Below are positions 32,735 through 45,280 of a stretch of DNA of 64,000 nucleotides, piece after piece. The position numbers were made by a program, and so were the translations under genes. The notes below the pieces were generated by a model. It was not told the DNA's origin and did not search any database. It saw only the letters and a program-made list of their open reading frames with translations. Within the stretch, counting starts at the first letter, position 1. Each line of letters begins with the position of its first letter. The stretch comes from Campanula takesimana (taxonomy: Eukaryota; Streptophyta; Magnoliopsida; Asterales; Campanulaceae): contig JAOWBW010000159.1 in the NCBI GenBank assembly GCA_026119855.1, positions 248,001 to 312,000 on the forward strand, read 5' to 3'.

Positions 32735-35700
32735 CTAAAATATAAAATAACTTGCGCCACAAATAGCTAATGCCATCGCTGTGGAAATGAAGGTGACCTT
32801 ACTAGGCATCCTTCCTTTGTCTTTCCTCAACATCACGGCTTCATAAATTGGCATACTATTCAACACCCCAAAACTAGCTATCAAAACTTGCACAAACATA
32901 TCCTCCAAATTTCTACCAGCCACAATATTAATAAAACTCGCGAGTAATGCGATCAGATTTATAACTGCTGCAGTTGTGAACGGCACGAACATCGGGGACG
33001 AAACCCCGAATTCAAAAGTTCCTTGATCGTATCTCTTGATTTGTTCTACATCTTGTACTTTGCTTGTCACATTGAATCCCTGTGACATGATGCCTAAGTT
33101 TTTGATTGCGTGCTCGATGAGCCCAAACAAGTAAGATGAAAGTCCTCTTATTAGCCACATTCTTTGATCATTCCACCATTTTATGAAATTGCCTTGGAAA
33201 TATATGTAGTCGAAGCAATCATGTCCGTACGCTCCTAGGATTAGGAACATGTACAAGAAAAACCATGGATCTCCTATCTGCAAGTAAAATTCCATTGAAT
33301 TTAAAAGCAACTTACAACCTTATCAAAACAAAATATTAATGTTTGGTCAAATTTAGTGATAATTAAAGTAGCAATTACATACCTTGGGAAAGATGGAGAG
33401 TCCATTGAGGAGGGCTATCTGAGGCAGGAAGGAGTATATGATGATCGGAATGGACCAAAGGGCCCAAAAGGCAAAGTGTGAATAACAAACACCCATATGG
33501 AAGCCCAAACATCGCGTACCGTACGTTAATGGATTGTATTTGGAAAACGTAACCTCAAGAAGGCCCATAATCCATCTTTTGTTTTGGCTTAGCACATCAT
33601 TAAGGTTGATGGGCACATCCCCCAAAAATGCAGGCCTTTTAGGATCATAAAATATCGATTTCCACCCTTCACATTTGAGCTGATATCCTGTATAGTAGTC
33701 CTCAACCAATGATCCATATCGAAAACCCAACTGTAGATTTTTTTTCAAAAAAAATAACTTGATAAATTTTATGGGCCTTAGAAATATTGATGAAAAACGG
33801 ACTACTGCTCCCACTCATTTGCTGCTCTGACTCCCGCTAGCAGCGGATGCACAGGAATATCAATTGGGTGAGAGCAGTAGTTCTAAATCCAACATTAATG
33901 ATCACATTCGCTTACCTTGGAACCCCATTTGGTTTGATTTTCATAGTTGCATCCTGAAACATAGTGGGCTAAAGCTAAAATAGATTCATCCTTGATGGGC
34001 TTCTCGACTTCATGGTTTGGGCTTAGTTCGTGGATCTCTGGCGACGTTATCAATGAAGGCCCACCAAAGAAAGCCCGTCGTAGGAAAAAACAGCCGCTCC
34101 CAACATAAGCTGGGCCTGAAAGCCCATTCATTCCTACCGGATTTGCTATATAGAGGCGTTTGTTTTCACCTCCGTAGATATCTGCTTTATTGAGCCCATG
34201 ATAGCGTTGAGGGAACTGAACATATCCCAAATTGGGACGGAAATATGGATCAAAGAAGTAACATAGCATGTGATGAGGGGTTTGAGGGTCGTTGGAGTAC
34301 ATGTCGCAATCTTGAGTGAGAATTATTGGTGCATTTGTCATTGTAGCCGATACTCTGAGCTTGAAGAAAGAAAAACAGACTCAATATTAGCATTATAGAG
34401 TCAGTTTTATCATGGTACAGGCATTATATAAACAATTAATTAGATACTCCCTCCGTCTCAAAACGATCTTCTCATTTGTCATTTCTCATTGTCCCAAAAA
34501 GTTCTTCCCAGTTCTACAATTTGGGCTTAAAAGTGCATTGACACAAGCTAGTGAAGCAAGTGTTCATGTCCTTAAAATGTTTGAATAGAATAGTCAAACG
34601 CAAAGATTTTTTTGGGACGGAGGGAGTATAAATTAAGGCCTAGATATACATATGTGTGTGGGGTTGACATGATGAGTTAGGTCAGAATCTGGGCTTGCTC
34701 ACCAGGGCATTTAAGGCACCAGCTTTGAAGTGGTGATGGGCTGCCCTGCATTTCCCTCTGGAAACATAAATCAGGTTTGGCATTTTATGGCCCATGATAT
34801 CCGTATCCTCTTTGTCATTGCTGTTTAACAAAACCTATTGCAACACCCAACATCCATCCGTCAGTTAAAGTTGTCAGTTTTAATATCTGAATATTTTAAG
34901 TCTTTAATTGGAGATGAGTTTGTTTTATGTTTAAAATTTGTCTGTTCGCCAGTTAATACGAAAAATGACAATTTTTGTTAATGGACAAAAATTTTGACTG
35001 ACCGACGGACAGTGTTTAATGATGAACTGACTGTTTAATTAGTACATCGACAACCAACAGACAGTTTCAAGGCCTAGAAAGTAGAATTGTATAGTGTTGA
35101 TGAAGTTGACCTGAATTACAGGGGGATGTTCTTGACGGGAGAATCCTTTTGTCCATTTGCTGAAAGCTTCACGGTCTAATTGGTTGGTAATGTAGTGGTT
35201 GCTTACTTCACCACTCTCAACCACAATCTCCACCCTCATCCTCATGCTTTCATACATTATCTACACCAAAATAAAATTTATTTTTTTTAAAAAAAGTCTT
35301 TATCATTACTTATTATTATGCTAATCAATGATGTATAAATGAAAATTAGTAGTCATAAAACTAACCAAAAAACGTACCTTTATTTTCTCACTTTCAGGAG
35401 ACTGAACGTAGTTAGACTGGAAAAACACATCGGGACTGCTATCCATTACATTATTTTCCCGACAAAAAGGTAGCCAGTGTTTCCCAAATTTAGCAGCCTC
35501 CATAAAAGCAAAGAGAGTGAGCTGAGATCCTCCATCGTCCGATACATACACCGAGATCTTCTCCGGTGGATAATCATAAGCCATCAGCGATAAAGCCGTA
35601 TTCACTACACCCATTGGTGGCTCCTTGTATGGATCAGCAGTACATATAAATACATCAATGGCCGGAAAATCGCTTCTTTTCACCACTCTCTCGAGATTTT

Positions 35701-35971
35701 CCGGTAATGCTTGCCGGAGGAGGGGGCTCATGCGGCATGAGGTGGTGGTGACCCACATAAAGGCTAGGGAAAGATCAGCTATGAACATGGAAGTGGAAAT
35801 GGAAAGGGATAGAAATGTGTTGGAATGAAGGATTTTGTTTGCATGGTGATAGAGAAGAGCTAAGATGGCAGTAGAGTAAACTAAGGCAAATATGCGGTTT
35901 AAGGCCATGTTTGGCACATACCTAAAAGTGTTAAGGGGAGTCTTGCTGGGAATTTTGCCTAAAAAATCCAT
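32735..35971 (-). CDS. Cellulose synthase-like protein G (CslG), gene C
   Basis: Third CslG paralogue and the most diverged of the three. Exons 35971-35378, 35260-35111, 34834-34703, 34359-33916, 33730-33383 and 33277-32735 join in phase 0 with GT-AG introns, giving about 736 residues. Two N-terminal membrane helices precede SDDGGSQ (about 143). Exon 4 has DCDMYSNDP and YVGSGCFFLRR; exon 5 has VEDYYTGY and QNKRW; exons 5-6 hold the C-terminal membrane helices. All GT2 catalytic motifs are intact, so it should be an active glycosyltransferase. Introns lie at the same places as in genes A and B, confirming tandem origin. Donor and acceptor specificity cannot be read from the sequence. Confidence 0.9.
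34445..34628. mobile_element. Stowaway MITE in intron 3 of CslG C
   Basis: TIRs TACTCCCTCCGTCTCAAAAC and a right end TTTTTTGGGACGGAGGGAGTA-like (about 20 bp each), intronic. Confidence 0.75.
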
Positions 35972-36760
35972 GTTTTTTTTTTTTTTTTTGGCTTATGATG
36001 AAAAGTGCAGAGGGCTTAGACTAGATGGATGGCTATTATAAGGCCATCATCATGAGGAACCCAATATCTTCTGCCAGTCACTACTTGCATGAGTAGATAT
36101 ATATAAATATGGTATGGATAAAATTAATGCTACAATGCCAAATTACATACAGATATTATCATATCTACTCAAAAATGCATGTCCATTTTTTTATTTTTCA
36201 AAGGACGGGGCTTATTGTACTCATTCCGTTCCTATGCATTTGCTTTTAGGAATGGAAATTGAGGAAAGATGATGGAAAAGTAAGTGTTATGAGTGGGAAG
36301 AAGAGAAGAAGTGGGTATGAAATAGTAAGTGAATAGTTGTTGTGAGTATAGCACGTGGGTCTCATTAATAAAAAAATATTAAAGATTTTCTTTTATGAAA
36401 AACGATACTTTTTAATGTCACTCAAAATGATAAAATAGGTACTTTATTATACGACATACAACAGATGAAATATAAATTTATACTATTACTAGGACCACTT
36501 TATTTGTACATTACTCAATATTTCGTCCCCTACAACTTGCTAGTTATGCCTTCATACAAAAAGTCTTCACCCACTTATATCAACTTGGCAAGGACCACTC
36601 TACTTGCATAATACTCCCAAAGTAAATATTCAAAATTATCTAACTACATTATTTATGAATAAAAAATATAATACTATCTCTATCACATAACTAGTGTTAT
36701 TTCTTTAAAATATATCTGAATAAATGTTGTATTTTTAAATAATGAAACAATTTCAATGCA
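35972..36760. other. Upstream region of CslG C
   Basis: No gene. The part at 36480-36620 repeats the segment at 29040-29240. A partial Stowaway-type sequence (actcattccgttcc...) begins near 36219. Confidence 0.5.
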
Positions 36761-36764
36761 ACAA

Positions 36765-37900
36765 ATAAAGCACATTTTTCAAAAACATATCAAGTCAAAT
36801 GCAATTAATTGTTTCTTAAATCTTTTATCTTCTCTTCTTTTTTTTTTTTTTTTTTTTTTGTATAACTGGGAAAGTGAAAAACTTCATAATTCCTCCCTCC
36901 CACTTTAATCTACAATAATGAGCGGCACACGAATTAAGGGAAAATTTGAAAAGTTAATGTGTAATGAGTGTAGATTTGGGTAGTAGAGAGAAAGTAAGGT
37001 AGGGAATAATGAGTGGGTATTTGTTGTGAGTATGATAACTGTGTCTCATGATTTAAAATGTGTTGAAAAGTTTGTATTTTGAGATTTTATAGATTAAAGT
37101 GGAACAACCAAAAAAGATAGTTTTGTAGTTTAAAATGGGACGAGAGTTTATATTTACAGGCCCTGCCCTTAACGAGTGCGAAGTGTGCAAGCTCAAGGCC
37201 CCAAAATTCAAAAGGGCCCATTTTTTAAGAATGAAGTATTAGTATTCTACTTGTCTCAGCCCATTGCAAATTCAGTCCAATTAGGAAATCGTGTCTAAAT
37301 AGGAACTTAATCCATTTCAAGGAAGAAAAAAATACCCAGTTCAATTAGAAATATCTTTAATAATTCAGATTTCCATTTATTTTACTGCGATTTTTGCTCA
37401 AAAATTTGCTACACTACAGTCTAAATACATACTCCCTCCGTCCAAAGTTCTCATTTTTACTATTTTGAACATCTCATTATTTTTTTCTTCTTTTGTTTAT
37501 TTTAGATAACAATATTTTTAATAATTATTTTTAGGGCCTACTACTAGATTTTGAACAGGGCCTCTTGATGTGATACTCCCTCCGTCCCAGAAAGATAGTC
37601 CACCTTTTTTCGTTGTTACTACGAGGGAACTTTGAGCGGTTATAAATGCTACTTATAATTATGTTAATGTGAATCTAAAAATTGATATTAATAGTATTTA
37701 TAAAGGTGTATCAAGAACAATTTCAAAAATTTCATTAGAATAATTAAAAGTAGCCTTAATTATCACTCAAAGTTCCTTCGTAAAACCCATGAAAATAGGG
37801 GGACTATCATTCTGGAACAGTGAGAGTATTTTACAAGGGGCATAGGACATGTGAGTCAATTATTGGCTTTCATAAATTTACTAGAATTCCTAAAATACTC
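36765..37900 (-). pseudogene. Remnant of a further CslG 3' flank
   Basis: 36765-36895 resembles 32515-32650, including 'caagtcaaatgcaa', the poly(T) run and 'gggaaagtgaaa'. 37830-37895 ('acaaggggcataggacatgtgagtc', 'attcctaaaata') resembles 32640-32745, the DNA at and just beyond the CslG C stop codon. This looks like the 3' end of a fourth, mostly deleted CslG copy, broken up by later insertions. No CslG coding exon survives. Confidence 0.45.
37574..37828. mobile_element. Stowaway-like MITE
   Basis: TIRs TACTCCCTCCGTCCCAGAAAG and a right end of the form TTCTGGAACAGTGAGAGTA, flanked by TA. Confidence 0.65.
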
Positions 37901-40436
37901 CATCTGTCTCAAAATATTGTTTTCTCTTCTTTTAACGTTAGAACAAAGGAACTTTGAGTTATAATTCATGAAGGAGCATTTATGCACGGGGTTGGAAGTG
38001 TTAAAATGGGGGATGAAGTTCACAAATGAATCCAGCCTTGCTCTTTCTTCACATAAGGCCAGGGAGTTACAAAATTCCTTCTGTAATACTGTGACCTTCA
38101 TTTCAGATTGAAGGTTTCCCTATCGGTGTCAATAAACACTAGAGAATCAATCAAAGTTAATCGTGCCTGCTCACGTATTTTTCTCTGTTTCTATAATTTG
38201 CTTTATTTGTCTAGACACAAGTTGTAAAGAAAAAATATATGCGCATCCATCCCAAAATGAATGTTCAAAAGAGATTTGGATATATTTTTATGAAAAATTC
38301 ATTTTTTGGGTCGGAGGGAGTAGAATACTCCTACATTTTATGCACTTCAATTAGTTAAATTGAGGTCAGGAGTTAAGATCTGGTATAAATTCATAAAAGC
38401 AAAACTCCATTTCATTCTAGGGAGTACTTATCTGGATTGTATTTTTTATTTTTATTTTAATGATATGGTGTCACAATACATAAGTAGGCTTTCAAGCGTT
38501 GCAGAGGAGATTGGAGTTGGTGCCACATTTAAAGACTTATGAAAACTGTTAGGTTTCATCAAAAAAAAAAAAAAAAGTTGTTTCGGTCAAGTGGCGAATT
38601 ACCATCTTGCTATCTATTAGCGGTTGTTTCAGCCTTTTATTAGCGATTGTGGCAGCCTATGTTGATTATACAGACTACATGGTTGATAGGCAAGGTTTTT
38701 CTCCCTCTCCCCCTCTACTCTCTGCCAAACCCCCCTTCAAAGAACTCAAATTCTTCCTCCCGGCGAGTGAATCATGATGACGAGTACTAGTACAAAAACA
38801 ATCACTAACAACTATAATTGATACAACAACAACAACAACAACATTACCCCAGTGCCGCAAAGGCTCCCACCTATGGTGGGGTAAATGTATTGATAACATA
38901 GTAAAATTAAAGATAATGAGGTTTTGAAATTAAAAAAATACACTAAAAAGATTGCAGTTTTAAGTTTCTAACCTCCAGGATGTGGGCATTGTCAAATTTG
39001 AAGCTAGAAGTAGCCAAGACATGTGAGTTCTTTGAGGACGCACCATCTGGACTCAAATCCCAAACTGAATATAACCAAAAATACAGTCCTAACTTTTTCA
39101 TAAACATAAAGCGAAAACATAGTTGAGCAGATATAAAATACATACAGTACACTAACTTTATGAACTTATTAGCCTAACAATATGATTTCAAGAGCCAAAA
39201 CTTCTTTCGATCAAATTAATGGGCACATCTACAATCAAGAACGATTAAATTCATCTAATGAAAGCATAATGATGCACACTATCAGTTGCTTAATTACACG
39301 AGGAAATAATACTTGAAAATATTTTGAATTGGTATAAATCATAGAGAATTGGTATAAATTAAAGAGAATACTGACACAAATATCTTCTATTCACATTGTT
39401 GAACCTAATTTTCAAATACAATGGGAATAAATCAATGAAAAATGGGGTTTTCAAATGTAAACCCTAAATTTAGAGATTTAGAACTTTAGCGATTAGAGAT
39501 TTGAGTAAGAGGGAGAGCCGGTAAGGGAAGAATACCTGTCTCAACGGCGGTGAAGGCTTGGCGCTGCACCGGTGATGGTGTCGGGCGTAATGTGAAACTG
39601 TGGCGGCTCCAATTTTTGTACTTCCTCTGTTCCCAGGCTATTTGGTTTATACCAAACCAAAATTTTTAATTGCTTTATTAACTAAAAACAGAAAATGGGA
39701 TGGGGACCATTTATCATTTTCATAACAAAAACTTTTTACCCGTTTTTTTTCGGTGCATTCTCTTTTTCATACTCATAATATTTACTTTTTCAAAATATTT
39801 GGTGCCTTTTGAAATTTAAATATCCTTTTCCAATTTAAAGTTTTTATCATTTTTTCTTATATGAGACATTATTAAAAAGAAATGGAAACAATTTTCTTTT
39901 ACTAAATTTCATATCATTAAAAAAGTAAAATTATTTTTTTCATATATATTAAATTATTTAACAAATTAAAATGACTCTCACTTTAATAATAGTGTAATCA
40001 AATTATAATGAAATTCTAACAGTTGTTTTGCTACAGATATTTAACATACATTGTGGTTTTGCAAAATATTTGGTAGCACATTTTGATGCTTCTTCTTTTT
40101 CTTTTTTTTATTTTTTATTTTTTGTCATTCTTGTAAAAAGTAATGGCCATTGATTTTGATTAGTAGTTGTTTCAAGCACAAGGCAAGGGTAAAGCCTCCT
40201 TAAAACTTGCAACTTCAGTTTGGAAGATGATAAATTTAAAATTAGTCTTTCTTTTTTTTTCCCGTGGTATACTTTTAGAATTTTCATCAATTTTCTTTTT
40301 AGTACAGATTTTTCATTAATATTTTAGGTTTTGTGGCTGCTTCTTGTTGCACTTAAATTAGAGAGTAATGTCTCAATTTGTGTAGGTATACTCCGTCTCG
40401 CTGCTACACTGCAATAAGGAGCGGGTGAGATGGAGC
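37901..40436. other. Intergenic region without recognisable gene
   Basis: Short open frames near 37856-38101, 38163-38542 and 38943-39152 have no recognisable domain and I do not call them. A (CAA)n tract at 38824-38842 followed by 'ttaccccagtgccgcaaagg' resembles the 3' tail of a plant non-LTR retroposon, with low confidence. Partial Stowaway-type ends occur near 38300 and 39625. Confidence 0.35.
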
Positions 40437-41011
40437 CAGTGGCGAATCTAGGATTTTAGGTCAGGATATGCACTTTCTTTTGGGATTCAAAATTTTGGGG
40501 TCCGGGCCGGTTCAAAACTTAATGCAAAAACTATTAAAAAAAAAAATCCAAGACAAAAACTATAACAACAATTGCTAAATAAATCCCCAAATCATCAATT
40601 TTCAATTTTTAAAACCCTAAAATTGAATTACAAAAAATACTTTGTTGAGATTGAGACATTGCCGGAGAAGCGGAGCTCCAGAGGAAGGAGAAGCCAGCCA
40701 CTGTAATCACCGACACCACCAGTTTTCCCGTCGTTGCCGTCGATCGTCGTCCCTTCCAGTTTGCGATCGTCGTCTCGTCCCTTCCCGTTTGCGGCGGAGA
40801 AGAAAAACAGAAAGGATTTGTGAATTCCATAAGCCTGCCTAGCGTTTAACTTCTCTTCTAATTGTAACACTTTGTACCCTTCTTCCTTTAAAAATTAACA
40901 ATTTGCACCCCTAATTGTGTTTTTTTTTATTTTATAGGTAATCGGTAAAAATAATTGCGGAATCCAGGGTATGCACTTGCGTACCCTGGCGATAGACTAC
41001 ATTCGCCACTG
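40437..41011. mobile_element. Non-autonomous hAT element with 8-bp target duplication
   Basis: Ends CAGTGGCGAAT / ATTCGCCACTG are perfect inverted repeats, flanked by the exact 8-bp repeat GATGGAGC (40429-40436 and 41012-41019). Open frames inside on both strands are not supported. Confidence 0.88.
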
Positions 41012-41019
41012 GATGGAGC

Positions 41020-41663
41020 CACGACTTCCTTCTCCTGAATCATGTGGCGATTCTAAATTTTAAAGTATTTGGGGCCCACGAGCACTAATTTATCTCAACA
41101 ACAGCTCCAGCTCCAGCTCCACCTCCACCTGAATCATGTGGTGATTCTAAATTTTAAAGTGCCCACGAGCACTAATTTATCTCAACAACAGCTCCAGCTC
41201 CACCTCCACCTCCACCTCCACCTCACCTGCTTGTTGCAGCATCCCAGATTCTTCCATTATTTAGAAAGAATGATAAAAATGTCATGTTTTAACAACTTGG
41301 AACCAGACATTAACGATCACATTACTAAAATGTCAACGTGAAAACAAGTAGAAACAAATTTGGAAAATGGTATGTAACACCAAAAATGGAATATTTTCTG
41401 TCTCTGATACATCTCTCAACTAGAATGATTTCATAAGCTTACATGATAGCAAGAATGATACAATGACACTCAAGTTTTATTATTTTGATGGACTTTGAAT
41501 CCAATCCCATCAAACAGCTACAAGTTTGATGACAAAATGTAAAAAAAAAAAAAAGACGATTGTGTTGCATTTCATCGGTCAATTATGTTTTGCATCATTA
41601 TATGATCCTAAAAATCAATCATTTCCAAGATTGGGAAGAGGGTATGAAAGCTCATGAGTTTGC
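41020..41663. other. 3' flank of KAS I with a small tandem repeat
   Basis: Two copies of a unit containing 'gcccacgagcactaatttatctcaacaacagctccagctcc' parts (about 41075-41130 and 41160-41220), followed by (CCACCT)n. The open frame at 41069-41341 is translated low-complexity repeat. The rest is 3' flank of the minus-strand KAS I gene. Confidence 0.5.
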
Positions 41664-44183
41664 TTAGGGCTTGTAAGGAGCGAATGCAACGACTGAATTG
41701 TGCCCTCCAAATCCAAACGAGTTAGAAATAGCTGCAATCGAAACAAAAGATGGATATAAATGTCAGAACAGCAACAGTTTTTTTTTTCTTTTGTAGATGA
41801 AAATGTACATACCAACGTTGACTTCATGCTGCTTCTTCACGTTGGGGACAGTGTCAATATCGACAAGAGGCTCCAAATTCTGCAGATATCACAATGAACA
41901 TGACATCAAGTGAAAGATGGAAGCAAAAAATATGAAACTAACCGGGGAACTGAAGAGGGAAGAAGGTTAATGCAACATACATCTTGGTTGATTGTTGGAT
42001 GTAGCCACCCAGTGTTGATTGCTTTTATGCACGCAATGGCTTCCAGACCACCAGCCGCTCCAAGCCCATGCCCAATCATAGACTATAAAATTAAAAGAAC
42101 AAATGCCATAAGATGTTGTACAGTACAACAATCAATCCACTGCTCGAGTAATCTACGATAGTAATACGTATAAGGGTGGGGTTGGGGGGGGGGGAGAGAG
42201 AATTATGCATTTGTTCTTGCCTTAGTCCCATTCATCTTGATCTCTGACGTATTCTTAAAGACTTTCTTGATCGCACTAACTTCAGCCAAATCACCAGCAA
42301 GGGTTGACGTTGCGTGACAATTCACATAGTTCACCTACAATTTCATCATTAAACGAGCTTCTGTGTCAAAAACAAAATCATAAATCAAATCAAATCAAAT
42401 CTGATAATGCGAAAAACTCTCTCACCTCTTCAGGGGAAACACCAGCGTCGTCCAAGCACTTGGTAATGCAAGATGAAACTCCAAGTCCATCTTTACGAGG
42501 ATCAGTCATATGATGAGCATCACAGGTTATGGCACCTCCCAAATACTCCGCAACAATATTAGCTCCTCTTTTTATTGCGTGCTCCAAACTTTCCATAATC
42601 TATAACCAACAACATTTAAAACCGAATGAAATAATTGCAACCAACTAAAGTGTTAGATTGAGACGGAGATGAAATTTTCTGTACCACTTTCATGTACCAT
42701 AATGTGTACCATTAGTGATCAAACGTTTATGCATCATCATGATGCCAGCCCTAATAATTGATCACTGTTGAATAATCAGTGGTACACAGTGTGGGACACA
42801 AAAGTGATACATGAGATTTCATCTCATTGAAACATTGTTCTACTTACGAGTACACCGGATCCTTCTCCAATAACAAAACCATCCCGACCTTGGTCCCACG
42901 GCCTTGAAGCCTTATGGGGGTCTTCGTTTCTCTGAGACAAAGCTCGACAAGCTATAAAGCCACCAACCCCAGTAGCATTGACAGCAGCCTCTGTTCCACC
43001 AGCCACCATAATATCAGCCTCGCCTCTCCTAATATGGTTTGCAGCAGCATAAAAGCAGTAGTTAGCTGTGGCACAAGCTGTGGAGATGGAGTAGTTGGGC
43101 CCCATCAAGCCGGTATCAATAGCCAACAACGCAGACCCCATGTTGGTGATGGAATAAGGAATGAAAAAGGGCGTAATCTTCTTGTATCCCTTCTGAATAA
43201 GAGCTTCAACTCCGTTGCTAAAAGCCGTTAATCCTCCCATTCCCGATCCGACCAAGACCCCAATCCTTGTTTTGTCCATCTGTAACATCAACTCGCGTTA
43301 GAAACACACAAAAGGGCAACCTCGTGCTACAAGAGATCTCCACTAAGCGTGGGGTCGGGAAGGACTGAGCCCACATGGGCTCAGCCCTTCCCCCGGACCA
43401 TAATGGGATTAATGTAGACACTCTACATTAAGCCAATGTAGATAGTCTTCCCTTGCATTTAAAATGTGAGGGAAGACTGCTTCCCCGGCTCAAATCTATG
43501 ACCGCATTGATTTTCAGTAACTAAATTTTTTTTTTAAAAAAAGTTGGATCATTCAAGAATGAAGGGGGAGGATCGGAGGCTTACAGTATCTAGGACTTGT
43601 TCACCGAGGTTAGCATCTTCGAGGGCTTTCTTTCCGGCAACCAAACAATATCTCCAGCAATCATCGAGACGACGATCGTTCTTACCATCAATGTAACCTA
43701 CAGATGAGAAATCGCGAATCTGACCTGCGAAACGGACTGAGAAAGTGGAAGCATCAAACCTATCGATTAGGGTGATTCCGCTTGTTCCCTCTAGGAGTTT
43801 GTCATAGAATGTGTCTACGTCGTTTCCAAACACAGAAACAACTCCCATTCCGGTAATGACAACCCTTTTCTTTGGGTCCATTTCTCGCTTGGGAGCTGCA
43901 ACTGTCGGAGTAGCCATGGCCTTGATCTTTCTGCATCTTTTACCTGATAACACATATGAACATTCAAATTAGAACTACTCCGTCCCATTCGAGAATAAGA
44001 AAGACAGAATTGAAATGAAATGAAACCTGAAATGGAGATGGACCCATTTGATAATTTGCAGTTGTCAATAGCTCTGAGGCCATTGTAATGCTGCTGCATT
44101 AAGATCCCACCATTGCTAAGTGATTCGTTAGTTTTAAAGACCAAACCAGAGGAGCAAGTAGTAGCAGCTGTAATCCCTGCCAT
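41664..44183 (-). CDS. KAS1: Plastid 3-oxoacyl-[ACP] synthase I (KAS I)
   Basis: Condensing enzyme of plastid fatty-acid synthesis; it extends acyl-ACP with malonyl-ACP. Eight exons: 44183-44027, 43943-43585, 43279-42848, 42599-42426, 42334-42221, 42082-41981, 41879-41813 and 41731-41664, giving about 490 residues. The first ~60 residues are Ser/Thr-rich, like a transit peptide. The mature part starts near KKRVVITGMG. The catalytic triad is intact: Cys about 241 in ISTACATA, His about 381 in NCHATST and His about 417 in SMIGHGLGAAGG. The C-terminal SFGFGGHN motif is present. The intron after exon 5 starts with GC rather than GT (AAG|GCAAGA); codon phase leaves no other choice. Motifs and length fit KAS I better than KAS II or mitochondrial KAS. 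The next two genes upstream carry pieces of a KAS I copy. Confidence 0.93.
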
Positions 44184-44218
44184 GTCTCTTCAACAATGGG
44201 GGTATTCACAGAAATCTT

Positions 44219-44219
<1 letters not shown>

Positions 44220-44250
<31 letters not shown>
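44220..44250. repeat. (TA)n(TG)n microsatellite
   Basis: Simple (TA)n followed by (TG)n immediately upstream of the KAS I start codon, probably in its 5' UTR or promoter. Confidence 0.8.
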
Positions 44251-44251
<1 letters not shown>

Positions 44252-44677
44252 ATTTGTGTAGAGAGAGAAACAACTTTGGATTATCAGGCAAGCAGAGTAA
44301 AGATAGAAAATAATTTGGAAGGAGATAACAAAGAAGAGTTTTTTTTTTTTGGAAGCTCCGCCTTGCTACTCACTAATAGGTAACAAAAATGGCGATGATC
44401 ACTAACAAAATTAAAAGAGGCTGAAGAAAACTCCAATTAGTATGTTGTAATTTGACTTGTATATACAAAGATTTCTTAATTTTCAACAAGCTGTTTAACA
44501 ACTTTTAAACAACCCATATTTATTTGGTTTTCCTCAGTTGATGATGAATGCAGGATGCCTAAGTAGATATCAGTTAAATGTTGCGTGTTTTGTCCAGCTG
44601 TCTACCCATAAATGTATGCAATCTTTGGTGGACGGACAAGCTTGTTATGACTTTCCATGCACCTAGGACAAAAACTT

Positions 44678-44806
44678 GTGTGAGACGTGGGACGGGTCTC
44701 GTTGAGAGAGTAAATGGTTTGTTTTCCTATAGGCGGGACGGGGCGGGACAAGTCAATTTCCTCTCTCAACGAAACCCATCTCACGTATGAGATCGCCTCA
44801 CACACC
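44678..44806. repeat. Short MITE-like inverted repeat
   Basis: 'gtgagacgtgggacgggtctc', 'gttgagagag' and the complementary 'ctctctcaac', 'gaaacccatctcac' form a hairpin of about 125 bp. The open frames across it are not genes. The rest of 44251-45280, between KAS I and the accD C-terminal gene, holds no gene I can support. Confidence 0.5.
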
Positions 44807-45280
44807 ACCTCCCCTCCTCTGCACCTATACTCATTTCCATAATTGGAAAATAAAACATTCCAAGGTTTGGGGAAATAGCACTTTATTGCCACCATGTTTA
44901 CCTCTAGTATAGATTTTGATAATTTAGGGCTTTATGTTTTACATTTGTTGCAATATGAGGAAACACTTAACGGGCGTTAACGAAACGGACGGAAGCCAGA
45001 CCAGGCCTATTAGTTTTCACAACAGCTCAGGTTTTATAGGATCTCCAAGAAACGTTCTAAACCATGGTTTATTTAGATTCTCGACTAAAACGCTTGTTTA
45101 CACAAAAACCCATCTCTAACTAGTCCAACAATCTCTAACAAAAGGGAGGTAGAGAATTACAAACAAATTTTCGAAGCAGAGTACAAAATTAGCTTACAAC
45201 TCATACGAACGAAGGAAAAAAGGCACAAGACTGAGAAAGAGTCCGACAAACCCGATCATCGATTAAAAAGGAGCAAGACT

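Noticed and set aside
37150..37575. A further hAT element starting CAGGCCCTGCCC and ending near GAACAGGGCC
   Set aside because: The ends only partly complement each other and I find no 8-bp target duplication; it may be a decayed copy but cannot be supported.
38675..42513. Short open frames between the CslG array and KAS I, and over KAS I introns
   Set aside because: No conserved motif, short, and mostly crossing transposon ends, low-complexity tracts or real KAS I exons in the wrong frame.
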